NCBI GenBank assembly: GCA_023405135.1
Contig: JAEXYZ010000037.1
Span: 1 to 64,000, forward strand
Source: Bacillota bacterium
Lineage (GTDB): Bacteria > Bacillota > Bacilli > Bacillales_A > Planococcaceae
Length of the DNA stretch: 64,000 bases
Direction of reading: 5' to 3'
A program made the translations under genes and the position numbers. The notes beneath the pieces are model-generated. The model saw only the letters and a program-made list of their open reading frames with translations, did no database searches and was not told the DNA's origin. Positions 1-8,526 of this stretch are shown here, piece by piece; the first letter of the stretch is position 1, and every line of letters starts with the position of its first letter.

Positions 1-9
1 GCCGAAAAG

Positions 10-125
10 TGAAGTGATGATGGCAAAGAGGTCACACCCGTTCCCATACCGAACACGGAAGTTAAGCTCTTTAGCGCCGATGGTAGTTGGGGGCTTCCCC
101 CTGTGAGAGTAGGACGTCGCTTCGC
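10..125 (+). rRNA. rrf: 5S ribosomal RNA
   Basis: This is the near-universal Firmicutes 5S core, including the block running from GGTCACACCCG through GAACACGGAAG to GAGAGTAGGACG. The two ends pair as the terminal helix: GAAGTGATG at 11-19 against CGTCGCTTC at 115-123. A strong terminator follows directly, so this is the distal end of an rRNA operon whose 16S and 23S genes lie before the window. Exact ends are uncertain by a few bases. Confidence 0.96.
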
Positions 126-130
126 AATAG

Positions 131-160
131 ACACCACTGATATTCAGTGGTGTTTTTTTT
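131..160 (+). terminator. rRNA operon terminator
   Basis: A perfect 10-bp stem (ACACCACTGA at 131-140 and TCAGTGGTGT at 144-153) with a three-base loop runs into eight T residues. It sits a few bases after the 5S rRNA. Confidence 0.95.
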
Positions 161-164
161 GTAA

Positions 165-180
165 AAGCCCCCAACTACCA
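165..180. repeat. 16-nt inverted copy of part of the 5S rRNA
   Basis: AAGCCCCCAACTACCA is the exact reverse complement of 5S bases 81-96. It lies just after the terminator, so read-through RNA could fold back on the 5S. It may be a recombination scar at the end of the rRNA operon. A role is not evident. Confidence 0.6.
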
Positions 181-263
181 AAAGTCGAAGGCGAGGTCGG
201 CACGTGTTAGAAGAAGAAAACGAACACAAAGTAAATATATCTTCTTGATACCAAATATTTAAC

Positions 264-291
264 AGGCAACGAAAAAATCATATCATTGCCT
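264..291. terminator. Hairpin between the 5S rRNA and the LytTR gene
   Basis: AGGCAACGA (264-272) pairs with TCATTGCCT (283-291), with one G-U or A-C position depending on strand. On the minus strand it follows the LytTR stop codon, and on the plus strand it is followed by TTTTAATTT, so it may act in both directions. The T-tract is weaker on the minus strand. Confidence 0.55.
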
Positions 292-306
292 ATTTTAATT
301 TCTCAA

Positions 307-978
307 TTAAAATTCCAGTACTTTTCTTAAATCATTAATATAAGATTGACTTACTGGAAGCTCAGTACCGTTTTTTAATTCAACAATAAAATTTGATGCT
401 AAATCTTTAGAAATTCTTTTTATAAAGTAAATATTTAAAATATAGGAACGATGAATGCGCAAGAAAAATTCTGGTAGCTTTGTTTGCAGCTCTTTTAATG
501 TTACATTTGTTTTGTATTGTTCACTTTGGGAGTAAAACCATGTTCGTTTCTGTAAGCTTTCAATATAAGATATTTGTTCAATGGGAATAGGCATCCAATC
601 TTCATCATGCTTACCTGTTAAAAATTTATAGGGCTTTTGATTTTCTGCGATGTAGGAGGAGGGTAATACAACAATTAAAGCTGCTTCATATTGATCAAGA
701 TAAATCGGATAACCTATTGCGTAATATGGGGTGTTAAAAATTGAATCATCCATTAGTGCTTCTGTTTTTTTTCTAGTCTTTAGTACACGGGCTGCAATAC
801 TATCAGGATGAACGTCTTTTCCTATATCTAAATGTAAGTGTTGAGTGCTTGGTGCGTAATAGATATAAGTATTATTTAAAGCAATTGCAATGGATGCATC
901 CTTCGGTATCCAATCTTCTAATATAAATTTGAATTGCTCCAACCCTTCTTTTGAAACATGTAAATTATTAATTTCCAT
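307..978 (-). CDS. LytTR-family DNA-binding regulator with N-terminal sensor-like domain
   Basis: About 223 aa. Residues ~125-223 form a LytTR DNA-binding domain: an 'IEQISYIES' strand near its start, then the typical 'FLRIHRSYILNI' segment and the 'ISKDLASNFIVELKNGTELPVSQSY' type end (only the family pattern is meant). The first ~110 residues resemble a small ligand- or PAS-type sensory fold that I cannot name; there is no receiver domain and no membrane segment. I chose the ATG at 978 because GGGGG lies eight bases before it; an in-frame ATG 24 bases upstream lacks such a site. The gene is divergent from isocitrate lyase, so control of the glyoxylate genes is a reasonable inference but not shown. 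Confidence 0.85.
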   Translation of the reverse strand: MEINNLHVSKEGLEQFKFILEDWIPKDASIAIALNNTYIYYAPSTQHLHLDIGKDVHPDSIAARVLKTRKKTEALMDDSIFNTPYYAIGYPIYLDQYEAALIVVLPSSYIAENQKPYKFLTGKHDEDWMPIPIEQISYIESLQKRTWFYSQSEQYKTNVTLKELQTKLPEFFLRIHRSYILNIYFIKRISKDLASNFIVELKNGTELPVSQSYINDLRKVLEF

Positions 979-1037
979 ATTTAGAATCCCCCTATGTGTC
1001 ATATCAACCTAAATACTTCATCTCGAAATATTGCTAC

Positions 1038-1066
1038 TTTATCCTAAATTTTCAATATTCCGTCAA
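1038..1066 (-). promoter_or_regulatory. Putative sigma-A promoter of the LytTR gene
   Basis: On the minus strand TTGACG (plus-strand 1061-1066) and GATAAA (1038-1043) are separated by 17 bases, about 60 bases before the start codon. The -35 matches five of six consensus positions and the -10 four of six. Confidence 0.5.
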
Positions 1067-1088
1067 AAAATAATGAAAATAAATCCCC

Positions 1089-1138
1089 TCTGTTATATAT
1101 TAATTTACAACAAATACTTCTGTTATGGAACAGTTAAT
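1089..1138. promoter_or_regulatory. Candidate LytTR-type binding sites upstream of aceA
   Basis: ACAGTTAAT at 1130-1138 fits the general LytTR half-site pattern [TA][AC][CA]GTTN[AG][TG] exactly. Two weaker related copies, TCTGTTAT at 1089-1096 and 1119-1126, lie 30 bases apart upstream. They sit 55-105 bases before the aceA start, in the spacer shared with the divergent LytTR gene. The spacing does not match the classic paired-repeat arrangement, so this is a candidate only. Confidence 0.35.
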
Positions 1139-1192
1139 TAAAATATTTTTCTGACAGATTGTATTTAAAATAAGGGGAAGGTGTGAATATTC

Positions 1193-2476
1193 ATGTCAAC
1201 AAGACAAGAAAGAATCGAGGCAATTAAAAAGGATTGGGCAGAAAACCCACGATGGAAAGGTATTGAAAGATCATATACAGCAGAAGAAGTTGTGAAATTA
1301 CAAGGCTCTATCGTAATCGAACAAACTTTAGCAAAACGCGGTGCAGCTCGTCTTTGGAAATCACTACATGAAGAAGATTTCATCAATGCACTGGGGGCAT
1401 TGACTGGTAATCAAGCGGTACAACAAGTAAAGGCGGGTTTGAAAGCGATTTATTTATCAGGATGGCAAGTAGCAGCTGATGCAAACCTTGCTGGTCAAAT
1501 GTATCCTGACCAATCATTATATCCAGCAAACTCTGTACCACAAGTAGTAAAACGTATCAATCAAGCATTACAACGTGCAGATCAAATTGATCAAGCAGAA
1601 GGACGTAATGATGGATTTGACTGGTTTGCTCCAATCGTAGCAGATGCTGAAGCAGGTTTCGGAGGCCCATTAAATGTATTTGAGCTTGTGAAAGGGATGA
1701 TTGAAGCAGGTGCGGCTGGCGTCCATTTAGAAGACCAATTGGCTTCTGAGAAAAAATGTGGTCACTTAGGTGGTAAAGTATTACTTCCAACTCAAAATGC
1801 GGTTCGTAACTTAATTGCAGCTCGTCTTGCAATGGATGTTATGGGTGTAGATACAATTTTAATCGCTCGTACAGATGCAGATGCAGCCGATATGGTAACT
1901 AGTGACATCGATCCACGTGATGCAGAGTTTATCACTGGAGAACGCACTCCAGAAGGATTCTACCGTACAAGAGCAGGAATCAAACAAGCGATTGCTCGTG
2001 GTTTAGCTTATGCACCATATGCAGACTTAATCTGGTGTGAAACATCAAACCCATCTTTGGAAGAAGCTCGTGAATTTGCAGAAGGAATTCATGCAAAATT
2101 CCCTGGCAAAATGCTAGCATATAACTGTTCTCCATCATTCAACTGGAAAGCAAAACTTTCAGATAAAGAAATTGCTGAATTCCAACGCGAAATTGCGAAA
2201 ATGGGCTATAAATTCCAATTCGTAACATTAGCTGGATTCCATTCACTTAACAAATCTATGTTCGAACTTGCTTACGACTATAAAGATAACGGTATGGCAG
2301 CTTACTCTAAATTACAACAAGCTGAATTTGATTTAGAGGCAAAAGGCTATACAGCAACGAAACACCAACGCGAAGTAGGTACAGGTTACTTTGACGAAGT
2401 AGCACAAACAATTTCTGGTGGTACTTCATCTACTACAGCGATGGCAGGTTCAACTGAAACAGCACAATTCGTATAA
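1193..2476 (+). CDS. aceA: Isocitrate lyase
   Basis: 427 aa, the usual bacterial length. It cleaves isocitrate to glyoxylate and succinate, the first step of the glyoxylate shunt. The catalytic signature KKCGHLGGK is at residues ~187-195, with the nucleophilic cysteine inside KKCGH. The metal-binding region 'IVADAEAGFGG' and the late 'YNCSPSFNWKAK' block are also intact. The ATG at 1193 follows an AGGGGAAGG site about a dozen bases upstream. Malate synthase follows in the same direction after a hairpin spacer, so the two shunt enzymes are likely co-transcribed. The order aceA then aceB is the reverse of the aceBA order in some bacteria. Confidence 0.97.
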   Translation: MSTRQERIEAIKKDWAENPRWKGIERSYTAEEVVKLQGSIVIEQTLAKRGAARLWKSLHEEDFINALGALTGNQAVQQVKAGLKAIYLSGWQVAADANLAGQMYPDQSLYPANSVPQVVKRINQALQRADQIDQAEGRNDGFDWFAPIVADAEAGFGGPLNVFELVKGMIEAGAAGVHLEDQLASEKKCGHLGGKVLLPTQNAVRNLIAARLAMDVMGVDTILIARTDADAADMVTSDIDPRDAEFITGERTPEGFYRTRAGIKQAIARGLAYAPYADLIWCETSNPSLEEAREFAEGIHAKFPGKMLAYNCSPSFNWKAKLSDKEIAEFQREIAKMGYKFQFVTLAGFHSLNKSMFELAYDYKDNGMAAYSKLQQAEFDLEAKGYTATKHQREVGTGYFDEVAQTISGGTSSTTAMAGSTETAQFV

Positions 2477-2496
2477 TTTTTAAATCTGTAACTATA

Positions 2497-2549
2497 TAAC
2501 CTCGGTAAACTAGCAATCTATAATAATTCGCCTAGACTTGCCGAGGTTA
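2497..2549 (+). promoter_or_regulatory. Long hairpin in the aceA-aceB spacer
   Basis: TAACCTCGG (2497-2505) pairs with CCGAGGTTA (2541-2549), and the stem continues inward through CTAG/CTAG with a small bulge. No T-run follows, so it is unlikely to be a full terminator. It may stabilise or separate the aceA and aceB parts of the transcript. Confidence 0.6.
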
Positions 2550-2589
2550 CTTATATAAAGCATTCATATAAGGATGGGGGATCTTGAAT

Positions 2590-4191
2590 ATGAAACAGGC
2601 AACAACGGAAGGGCTTAAAATTGTTGGCGAACTGACAGAACAAGCAAAGGAAATTTTAACGCCTGAAGCTTTGGAGTTTATCGTTTCTCTTCATAATAAA
2701 TTTAATGAGCAACGGAAAGAGTTGTTAGGAAAACGAGAAGAGCGGCAAAAAAGACTTGATGCTGGAGAAAAACTCGATTTTTTACAAGAAACAGAGCATA
2801 TTCGTAAGGGTGATTGGACAATTGCGCCACTCCCTGCAGATTTGCAAGATCGTCGTGTAGAAATTACGGGACCAGCAGTCGATAGAAAAATGGTTATTAA
2901 TGCATTAAATTCAGGTGCAAAAATGTTTATGGCGTGTTTTGAAGACGCGTCAACACCTACATGGGAAAATATGATTGCTGGGCAAATTAATATGCGTGAT
3001 TCAGTTCGACGTACGATTGAATATACGCAAGAGTCGAATGGTAAGACTTATAAATTAAATGACCAGACGGCAGTACTATTAGTTCGCCCTAGAGGTCTCC
3101 ATTTACTTGAAAAAAATGTATTAGTAGATGGCGAACCAATGTCAGGTAGCTTCTTTGACTTTGGACTATACTTCTTCCATAACGTTAAGGAATTACTTGA
3201 AAGAGGTACTGGACCATACTTCTATTTGCCAAAGCTTGAGAGCCATCTAGAAGCACGTCTATGGAATGATGTGTTTGTTTATGCACAACAATATTTAGGC
3301 ATTCCACAAGGTACAATTAAAGCGACTGTATTAATTGAAACAATTGTTGCTGCATTTGAAATGGATGAAATTCTATATGAATTACGTGAGCATTCGGCTG
3401 GTCTAAACTGTGGACGATGGGATTATATTTTCAGTTTCATTAAACGTTTACGCAATCAACCTGATGTAGTGTTGCCTGATCGTGGCCAGGTTACAATGAC
3501 TGTTCCATTTATGAAAGCTTATACATCATTATGTATTCAAACTTGCCATAAACGAAATGCACCTGCTATGGGGGGGATGGCAGCTCAAATTCCAGTTAAA
3601 AACGATGAAGAAGCCAATAAAATTGCATTTGCTATAGTTGCAGAAGATAAACGTCGTGAAGCTACTGATGGTCATGATGGCACATGGGTAGCACACCCTG
3701 GCTTAGTACCAGTAGCGATGGAGCAATTTGATGCTGTAATGAAAACGCCAAATCAAATTGATAAAAAACGCGAGGATGTAAAAGTATCTGCGAGCGATTT
3801 AGTTGCCGTTCCTGAAGGGACAATTACAGAAGAAGGGCTTCGCGTTAACGCAAGTGTAGGTGTTCAATATATCGCTTCTTGGTTACGTGGAAATGGAGCT
3901 GCACCAATTAATAATTTAATGGAAGATGCTGCAACTGCCGAAATTTCTCGTACTCAAGTATGGCAATGGATTCGACATGAAAAAGGGGTTCTTGTGGACG
4001 GACGTAAAGTAACATTGGAATTAACTTTAGAAATTTTACAAGAAGAGCTTGCAAAAATTAAAGAGGCTGTTGGGGAACAGGCCTATAACAGTGGTCGATA
4101 CGACGAGGCGGCAGAACTGTTTAAATATTTAATTGAGCAAGATGAATTTGTGGAATTCCTAACGTTACCAGGTTACGAAAAAATAAGCTAA
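2590..4191 (+). CDS. aceB: Malate synthase A
   Basis: 533 aa, typical for the A isoform. It condenses glyoxylate with acetyl-CoA to give malate, completing the glyoxylate shunt begun by the preceding isocitrate lyase. Family blocks are intact: 'FEDASTPTWENMI' (Mg/glyoxylate region), 'LLVRPRGLHLLEKN', 'KATVLIETI', 'CGRWDYIFSFIK' and 'GTWVAHPGLVPVA'. Two starts are possible: TTG at 2584 and ATG at 2590. AGGATGGGGG ends nine bases before the ATG but only three before the TTG, so the ATG is preferred. A terminator with a GAAA tetraloop follows about 100 bases downstream. Confidence 0.97.
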   Translation: MKQATTEGLKIVGELTEQAKEILTPEALEFIVSLHNKFNEQRKELLGKREERQKRLDAGEKLDFLQETEHIRKGDWTIAPLPADLQDRRVEITGPAVDRKMVINALNSGAKMFMACFEDASTPTWENMIAGQINMRDSVRRTIEYTQESNGKTYKLNDQTAVLLVRPRGLHLLEKNVLVDGEPMSGSFFDFGLYFFHNVKELLERGTGPYFYLPKLESHLEARLWNDVFVYAQQYLGIPQGTIKATVLIETIVAAFEMDEILYELREHSAGLNCGRWDYIFSFIKRLRNQPDVVLPDRGQVTMTVPFMKAYTSLCIQTCHKRNAPAMGGMAAQIPVKNDEEANKIAFAIVAEDKRREATDGHDGTWVAHPGLVPVAMEQFDAVMKTPNQIDKKREDVKVSASDLVAVPEGTITEEGLRVNASVGVQYIASWLRGNGAAPINNLMEDAATAEISRTQVWQWIRHEKGVLVDGRKVTLELTLEILQEELAKIKEAVGEQAYNSGRYDEAAELFKYLIEQDEFVEFLTLPGYEKIS

Positions 4192-4502
4192 TTCACAAAT
4201 AGGGAATTTTATCAAAAGGATGCCTCCTAAATTGATAATTCTCCTAAAAACAAGGGGTAGTAATAAAATAAATTAATACAAATTGGGGATGGGATGTCTT
4301 ACTAGCTTGAAAAAGTTAGTAAGGCATTCTTTTATTGATAAGAATCAAAGGGAAAGTGTTTTGATGTTATATCGTATTGATACATTATCTATTTACTTCT
4401 TTTAGTTGCAACTAGAAATTCCTAGTTCTTGAAGGATATTTCAATACTTTGGAGAATTTGATTAGTTAATAAAAATGTCCATAGTGAAGAGGAGTGTGTG
4501 TA
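4192..4502. other. Spacer between aceB and the aminotransferase gene
   Basis: 311 bases without a supported gene. The first half holds the aceB terminator (separate entry). The rest is AT-rich and presumably carries the promoter for the downstream aminotransferase; I see no convincing -35/-10 pair, riboswitch or operator. Confidence 0.6.
4294..4333 (+). terminator. Terminator after aceB
   Basis: A 15-bp stem (4294-4308 with 4313-4327, two G-U pairs) is capped by a GAAA tetraloop and followed by TCTTTT. Confidence 0.88.
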
Positions 4503-5672
4503 ATGAAAAATAATGAATTGCTATTAGTGCCTGGTCCAACACCGGTTGTGGATGAAATTTATGAGGCGTTAGGTAGTGAGACAAGGGGACATACGGATTC
4601 ACGTTTTGTTGCAATATACAAAAATGCATTAGAACAGACAAAACAATTACTACAAACAGATGGTGAGGTATTTGTTGTAGCTGGTTCAGGAACCCTTGCT
4701 ATGGAAATGGCAATTATCAACACAGTAGGAAAAGGGGAAAAACTTCTTGTTATAAGCCATGGTTACTTTGGAGATCGATTTACGCCACTAGCAGCCGCCT
4801 ATGGAATTGAAGTAGACGTACTGCAATCAGAGTGGGGACATCAAGTCGATGAAGTACTTATAGAGGAGAAACTAGCAGAAGGAAATTATAAAGCTGTTAC
4901 TATTACACATGCAGATACATCAACAGGAGTTGTATCCAATTTAGATAAACTAGTCCCTATTATTAAAAAGGTTGGTGCGCTTGTCATTTTAGATGGTGTC
5001 GTTGCAACAGCTGCATTGGATGAAAACATGAGTAAAGAGTATGGACATCCTGATTATAAAATTGATGTAGTGTTAACAGGCTCGCAAAAGGCAATCGGTA
5101 TCCCGCCTGGACTTGCCATCGTTGCATTTAATCAAACTGCACTTCAAGCACGTGAAGCATTAGGACAAATTTCAGCATATTATTGTGATATAAAAAATTG
5201 GTTACCAATTATGAAGGATCCATCCAAATATTTCGCCACTCCACCAGTTAATTTAATTTATGCATATGACACAGCGATGAAAATTGTATTAGAAGAAGGA
5301 ATCGAAAAAAGAGAGGCTCGCCATATCGCCTTTGGTAAAGGCATGCGTGCTGCACTACGTACTTATGGCATGGAATCTTTAGCGGCTGAACAAGTGGCTG
5401 CTCCTACCTTAAGCTGTATGTTATATCCTGAGGGCATTGACGATGCAGCTTTTCGAGGATGCCTGGCTAGTAAAGGTGTTATTGTAGCAGGGGCACTTGC
5501 TCATTTAGCAGGAAAAGCATTCCGTATTGGTCATATGGGAAATACGACAAAAGAAATGTTAGAGCAAGCGATTCAAACGATAGGTGAAGTTTTACAAGAA
5601 CTAGGAAATTCGGTAAATATTGAATGCGCAATAGATGCATTTCAACAAGAAATTGGTCAAGTAGTTTCATAA
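4503..5672 (+). CDS. Class V aminotransferase, alanine/serine-glyoxylate type
   Basis: 389 aa. PLP-dependent fold-type I enzyme of the alanine-glyoxylate / serine-pyruvate aminotransferase family, which also contains the purine-catabolic PucG. Visible features are the N-terminal 'LLLVPGPTPV' motif, the glycine-rich 'VVAGSGTLAMEMA' segment, 'LILDGVVATAAL' with the cofactor aspartate, and the Schiff-base lysine at residue ~196 in 'GSQKAIGIPPG'. The ATG at 4503 follows GAAGAGGAG by eight bases; an earlier in-frame GTG lies inside that site. Lying next to isocitrate lyase and malate synthase, it could transaminate glyoxylate to glycine. The adenine deaminase downstream also permits a purine-degradation role. 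Substrate is not determined by sequence. Confidence 0.9.
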   Translation: MKNNELLLVPGPTPVVDEIYEALGSETRGHTDSRFVAIYKNALEQTKQLLQTDGEVFVVAGSGTLAMEMAIINTVGKGEKLLVISHGYFGDRFTPLAAAYGIEVDVLQSEWGHQVDEVLIEEKLAEGNYKAVTITHADTSTGVVSNLDKLVPIIKKVGALVILDGVVATAALDENMSKEYGHPDYKIDVVLTGSQKAIGIPPGLAIVAFNQTALQAREALGQISAYYCDIKNWLPIMKDPSKYFATPPVNLIYAYDTAMKIVLEEGIEKREARHIAFGKGMRAALRTYGMESLAAEQVAAPTLSCMLYPEGIDDAAFRGCLASKGVIVAGALAHLAGKAFRIGHMGNTTKEMLEQAIQTIGEVLQELGNSVNIECAIDAFQQEIGQVVS

Positions 5673-5680
5673 ATCTATAA

Positions 5681-5716
5681 CCCTTATATACAATTGTGTA
5701 TATAAGGGGATTTTTT
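5681..5716 (+). terminator. Terminator after the aminotransferase gene
   Basis: A perfect 12-bp stem (CCCTTATATACA at 5681-5692, TGTATATAAGGG at 5697-5708) with an ATTG loop is followed by GGATTTTTT. Confidence 0.92.
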
Positions 5717-5796
5717 ATAGTTATGAAAAGATTATTTTATAAATATATTGTATGATAACGAAATATAAAATAGATTCCTAAGGAAGGTGATGTAAC

Positions 5797-7560
5797 ATGG
5801 ATATTAAAGGGATAGAGAAAATGATTAATATTTCACAAAAGAGAATCGAAGCTGATTTTATTTTAAAAAATGCAATTGTGGCAGATGTGTTTTCGCTGTG
5901 CTGGAGAAAAGCAAATATCGTTGTTGCAGACGGGAGAATTATTGCCCTAGATGAAAAAGATGAGTTTTCCGCTAAAACTGTTGAAGATGCAAATGGAAAA
6001 TATGTAATCCCAGGCTTAATTGATGCGCATATTCATATTGAATCATCTATGTTACCTCCATCTCAATTCAGTAAAATTTTATTACCTCATGGAATCACCT
6101 CTGTTATTACGGATCCACATGAAATTGTGAATGTATCTGGATCAATCGGTTTAGAATACGTGTTGAACGACTCAAAAAGTGCTAAAATGGATATTTATTT
6201 TATGCTTCCCTCCAGTGTCCCAAGTACATCTTTTGAACATGCAGGAGCAGTTATGGAGGCAAAGGATTTAGCTCCATTCCTCCAAAAGGAACAGGTTTTA
6301 GGACTTGCAGAAGTGATGGACTACCCTGCTGTTTTAAATGCTGATTTAGATATGTTAGAAAAATTATCGCTTGTACAAAAGGCAAACAAAATTATCGATG
6401 GTCATGGTGCAGGCTTAAACAGAGAACAAATACGTGGTTATCGTGCCGCAAGTATTCGAACTGATCATGAATGTGTAACGGCTGACGAAGCGAGAGATCG
6501 AATTAAACAAGGGATGTATGTATTAATCCGACAAGGCTCAGCTGCTAAAAATCTAGTTGATTTATTACCAGCAGTCACACCAGCCAATGCGCGGCGATTT
6601 GCATTTTGTACAGATGATAAACATTTGGATGAACTAATAGAAGAAGGTAGCATCAATTATTCTATATCTCTTGCAATTAAGCATGGAATGAATCCACTGC
6701 AGGCAATTCAGTTGGCGACATTAAATGCTGCAGAGTGTTACCGACTATATGATAAAGGAGCAATTGCAGAAGGATATACTGCAGATTTTGTCATGATTGA
6801 AGACTTACAAAAGATGAACATTTCCACTGTTTGGAAAGATGGTGTGAAGGTCGCTGAAAATGGGGAAATTCTTCACGAGAATAAGACAGCAAATGACATT
6901 GATGAAACCATTCTTCAATCTGTCCATATTCCAGCCTTGACCCCAAAGGATTTAGAAATTCGTTTTAAAAATAGTGATTGTGCTAATGTAATCGAAATTA
7001 TACCTAATCAAATTACGACAAAACATATAAAACAACAGGTAGAAGTTCAAAACGGCTTATTTGTTCCTTCTGTTGCAAAGGATTTATTAAAGCTTGCGGT
7101 TATAGAAAGACATCATTCTCGCGGTACAAAAGGGCTTGGAATTGTTCACGGCTTTGGACTACAAAAGGGTGCAGTGGCGACAACCGTAGCGCATGATTCA
7201 CATAATGCAATTGTCGTTGGTACAAATGATGAGGATATGATTGTTGCGCTAGAAGCTTTGCAAAGGATGCAGGGGGGATTAGTGGTTGTAGAAGATGGTA
7301 AAGTAATCGGCTCTTTAGCATTACCAATTGCAGGTTTGATGACAACTCTTACTCCTGAAGAAGCAGTGGAAAAACTTAAGGAAGTTCATGAAGCACTTCA
7401 TCAAATTCATCCTGATTTACACTATCATTTTTTCTTAACATTATCTTTTTTAAGTCTACCTGTTATTCCAGAGCTAAAATTAACTGATACAGGTTTATTT
7501 GACGTAAAAAATTTTAAACATATAGAAATTGAGGCTGCTTCTAAGAATCCTGTAATTTAA
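5797..7560 (+). CDS. ade: Adenine deaminase
   Basis: 587 aa, matching the AdeC family. It hydrolyses adenine to hypoxanthine and ammonia for purine salvage. It is a metal-dependent amidohydrolase: metal ligands sit in 'DAHIHIESSML' at residues ~76-86 and 'TDPHEI' about 30 residues on. Later blocks are 'IDGHGAGL', the active-site region 'SIRTDHECVTADEA', and 'FCTDDKHLDEL'. A C-terminal AdeC domain contains 'GIVHGFGLQKGAVATTVAHDSHN'-like sequence (only the pattern is cited). The start follows AAGGAAGGTGAT. It is bounded by terminators on both sides, so it appears monocistronic. No purine riboswitch is visible before it, unlike xpt near 60 kb. Confidence 0.96.
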   Translation: MDIKGIEKMINISQKRIEADFILKNAIVADVFSLCWRKANIVVADGRIIALDEKDEFSAKTVEDANGKYVIPGLIDAHIHIESSMLPPSQFSKILLPHGITSVITDPHEIVNVSGSIGLEYVLNDSKSAKMDIYFMLPSSVPSTSFEHAGAVMEAKDLAPFLQKEQVLGLAEVMDYPAVLNADLDMLEKLSLVQKANKIIDGHGAGLNREQIRGYRAASIRTDHECVTADEARDRIKQGMYVLIRQGSAAKNLVDLLPAVTPANARRFAFCTDDKHLDELIEEGSINYSISLAIKHGMNPLQAIQLATLNAAECYRLYDKGAIAEGYTADFVMIEDLQKMNISTVWKDGVKVAENGEILHENKTANDIDETILQSVHIPALTPKDLEIRFKNSDCANVIEIIPNQITTKHIKQQVEVQNGLFVPSVAKDLLKLAVIERHHSRGTKGLGIVHGFGLQKGAVATTVAHDSHNAIVVGTNDEDMIVALEALQRMQGGLVVVEDGKVIGSLALPIAGLMTTLTPEEAVEKLKEVHEALHQIHPDLHYHFFLTLSFLSLPVIPELKLTDTGLFDVKNFKHIEIEAASKNPVI

Positions 7561-7577
7561 TTGCAGGATTCTTTTTA
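7544..7577 (+). terminator. Terminator overlapping the end of ade
   Basis: AAGAATCCTGTAA (7544-7556) pairs with TTGCAGGATTCTT (7561-7573) with one G-U pair, followed by a T-run. The left arm lies within the last codons of the adenine deaminase gene and the loop contains its stop codon. Confidence 0.88.
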
Positions 7578-7651
7578 AAGACATTGAATTTCATTTTCGT
7601 CAGGGATAAAATTTTTAGTATGAAAGTAAATACTTTTAAGGGGATTACGCT

Positions 7652-8365
7652 GTGGCAAAGACCGTTGTGATTATACCTGCTTTAAATCCATTAAACTCTT
7701 TAATTGATTACGTGAAAAATATACTGAAGTTTGATATTGAAAAGGTTATTTTAATCAATGATGGCAGTGATGAAAAATATCAAGCTGTGTTTAATGAGCT
7801 TCGAAAACTAGATAATTGCATCGTATTAGACCATGAAGAAAACAAAGGTAAAGGAAGAACATTAAAAACAGGTTTTCAATACGTTTTAAAGCATTTTACC
7901 GATGTGAAATTTGTTATAACTGTCGGGGCACATGGTCAACATAAACTTAATGATGTACAACAAATTTTACAGCATGTAAAAATATTTTCCGATGGTATTA
8001 TTTTAGGCGTAAGGAATTTCCATTCAAGAGAGGTGCCTTTATCAAGTTCAATTGGTAATCGTGCTGCATCCATACTATTTAGACTCCTATTTCATAAACG
8101 AATACTTGATACACAGACTGGCTTACGTTGTATTCCGAAACAATTTTTGTATTGGCTCGTAAAAGTACCAGGTGAATCATTTAACTACGATACCAACATG
8201 TTAGTAGAGGCTATTAAAAGAAATGTTCCAATTTATGAAATACCAATAGGAAGCATAAAGTTGAAAAAAAATTCGATTATGTTTTATGATGAGATTACAA
8301 ATACACATAAATTACTTCAACAATTGTTAATTACATATTCAAAAAATAGAAAACATCATAACTAA
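7652..8365 (+). CDS. Family 2 glycosyltransferase with altered DxD motif
   Basis: 237 aa, GTG start after an AAGGGG site. Residues 1-100 show the GT-A fold of dolichyl-phosphate-sugar synthase relatives: 'VVIIPALNP', 'ILINDGSDE' (residues ~33-41) and 'ENKGKGRTLKTGF' (~73-85). The segment that normally reads D-x-D-G-Q-H is here 'VGAHGQH' at residues ~91-97, so both aspartates that usually hold the metal and nucleotide sugar are missing. Later parts 'LDTQTGLRCIP' and 'NYDTNMLVEAI' match the family. There are no C-terminal membrane helices. It may use an altered metal site or be non-catalytic. It stands alone between terminators, so no pathway is suggested. Confidence 0.82.
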   Translation: MAKTVVIIPALNPLNSLIDYVKNILKFDIEKVILINDGSDEKYQAVFNELRKLDNCIVLDHEENKGKGRTLKTGFQYVLKHFTDVKFVITVGAHGQHKLNDVQQILQHVKIFSDGIILGVRNFHSREVPLSSSIGNRAASILFRLLFHKRILDTQTGLRCIPKQFLYWLVKVPGESFNYDTNMLVEAIKRNVPIYEIPIGSIKLKKNSIMFYDEITNTHKLLQQLLITYSKNRKHHN

Positions 8366-8401
8366 GCTGAAACTTTTGCAATTTTAAAACGTAAATATTA
8401 C

Positions 8402-8460
8402 AGTACTACAAAAAGGGCTACTATTCTTGCAGGGAATATTCTTTTATGTAGTACTTTTTT
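8402..8460 (+). terminator. Terminator-like hairpin after the glycosyltransferase
   Basis: AGTACTACA (8402-8410) pairs perfectly with TGTAGTACT (8447-8455) and is followed by TTTTTT. The loop is long (36 bases) and can fold internally. Confidence 0.65.
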
Positions 8461-8526
8461 AATTAATTGGTAATGATAGTACTAAGCAATAGACTTTTTG
8501 TTCATGGTATTTGAGGAGGAAAGAAA

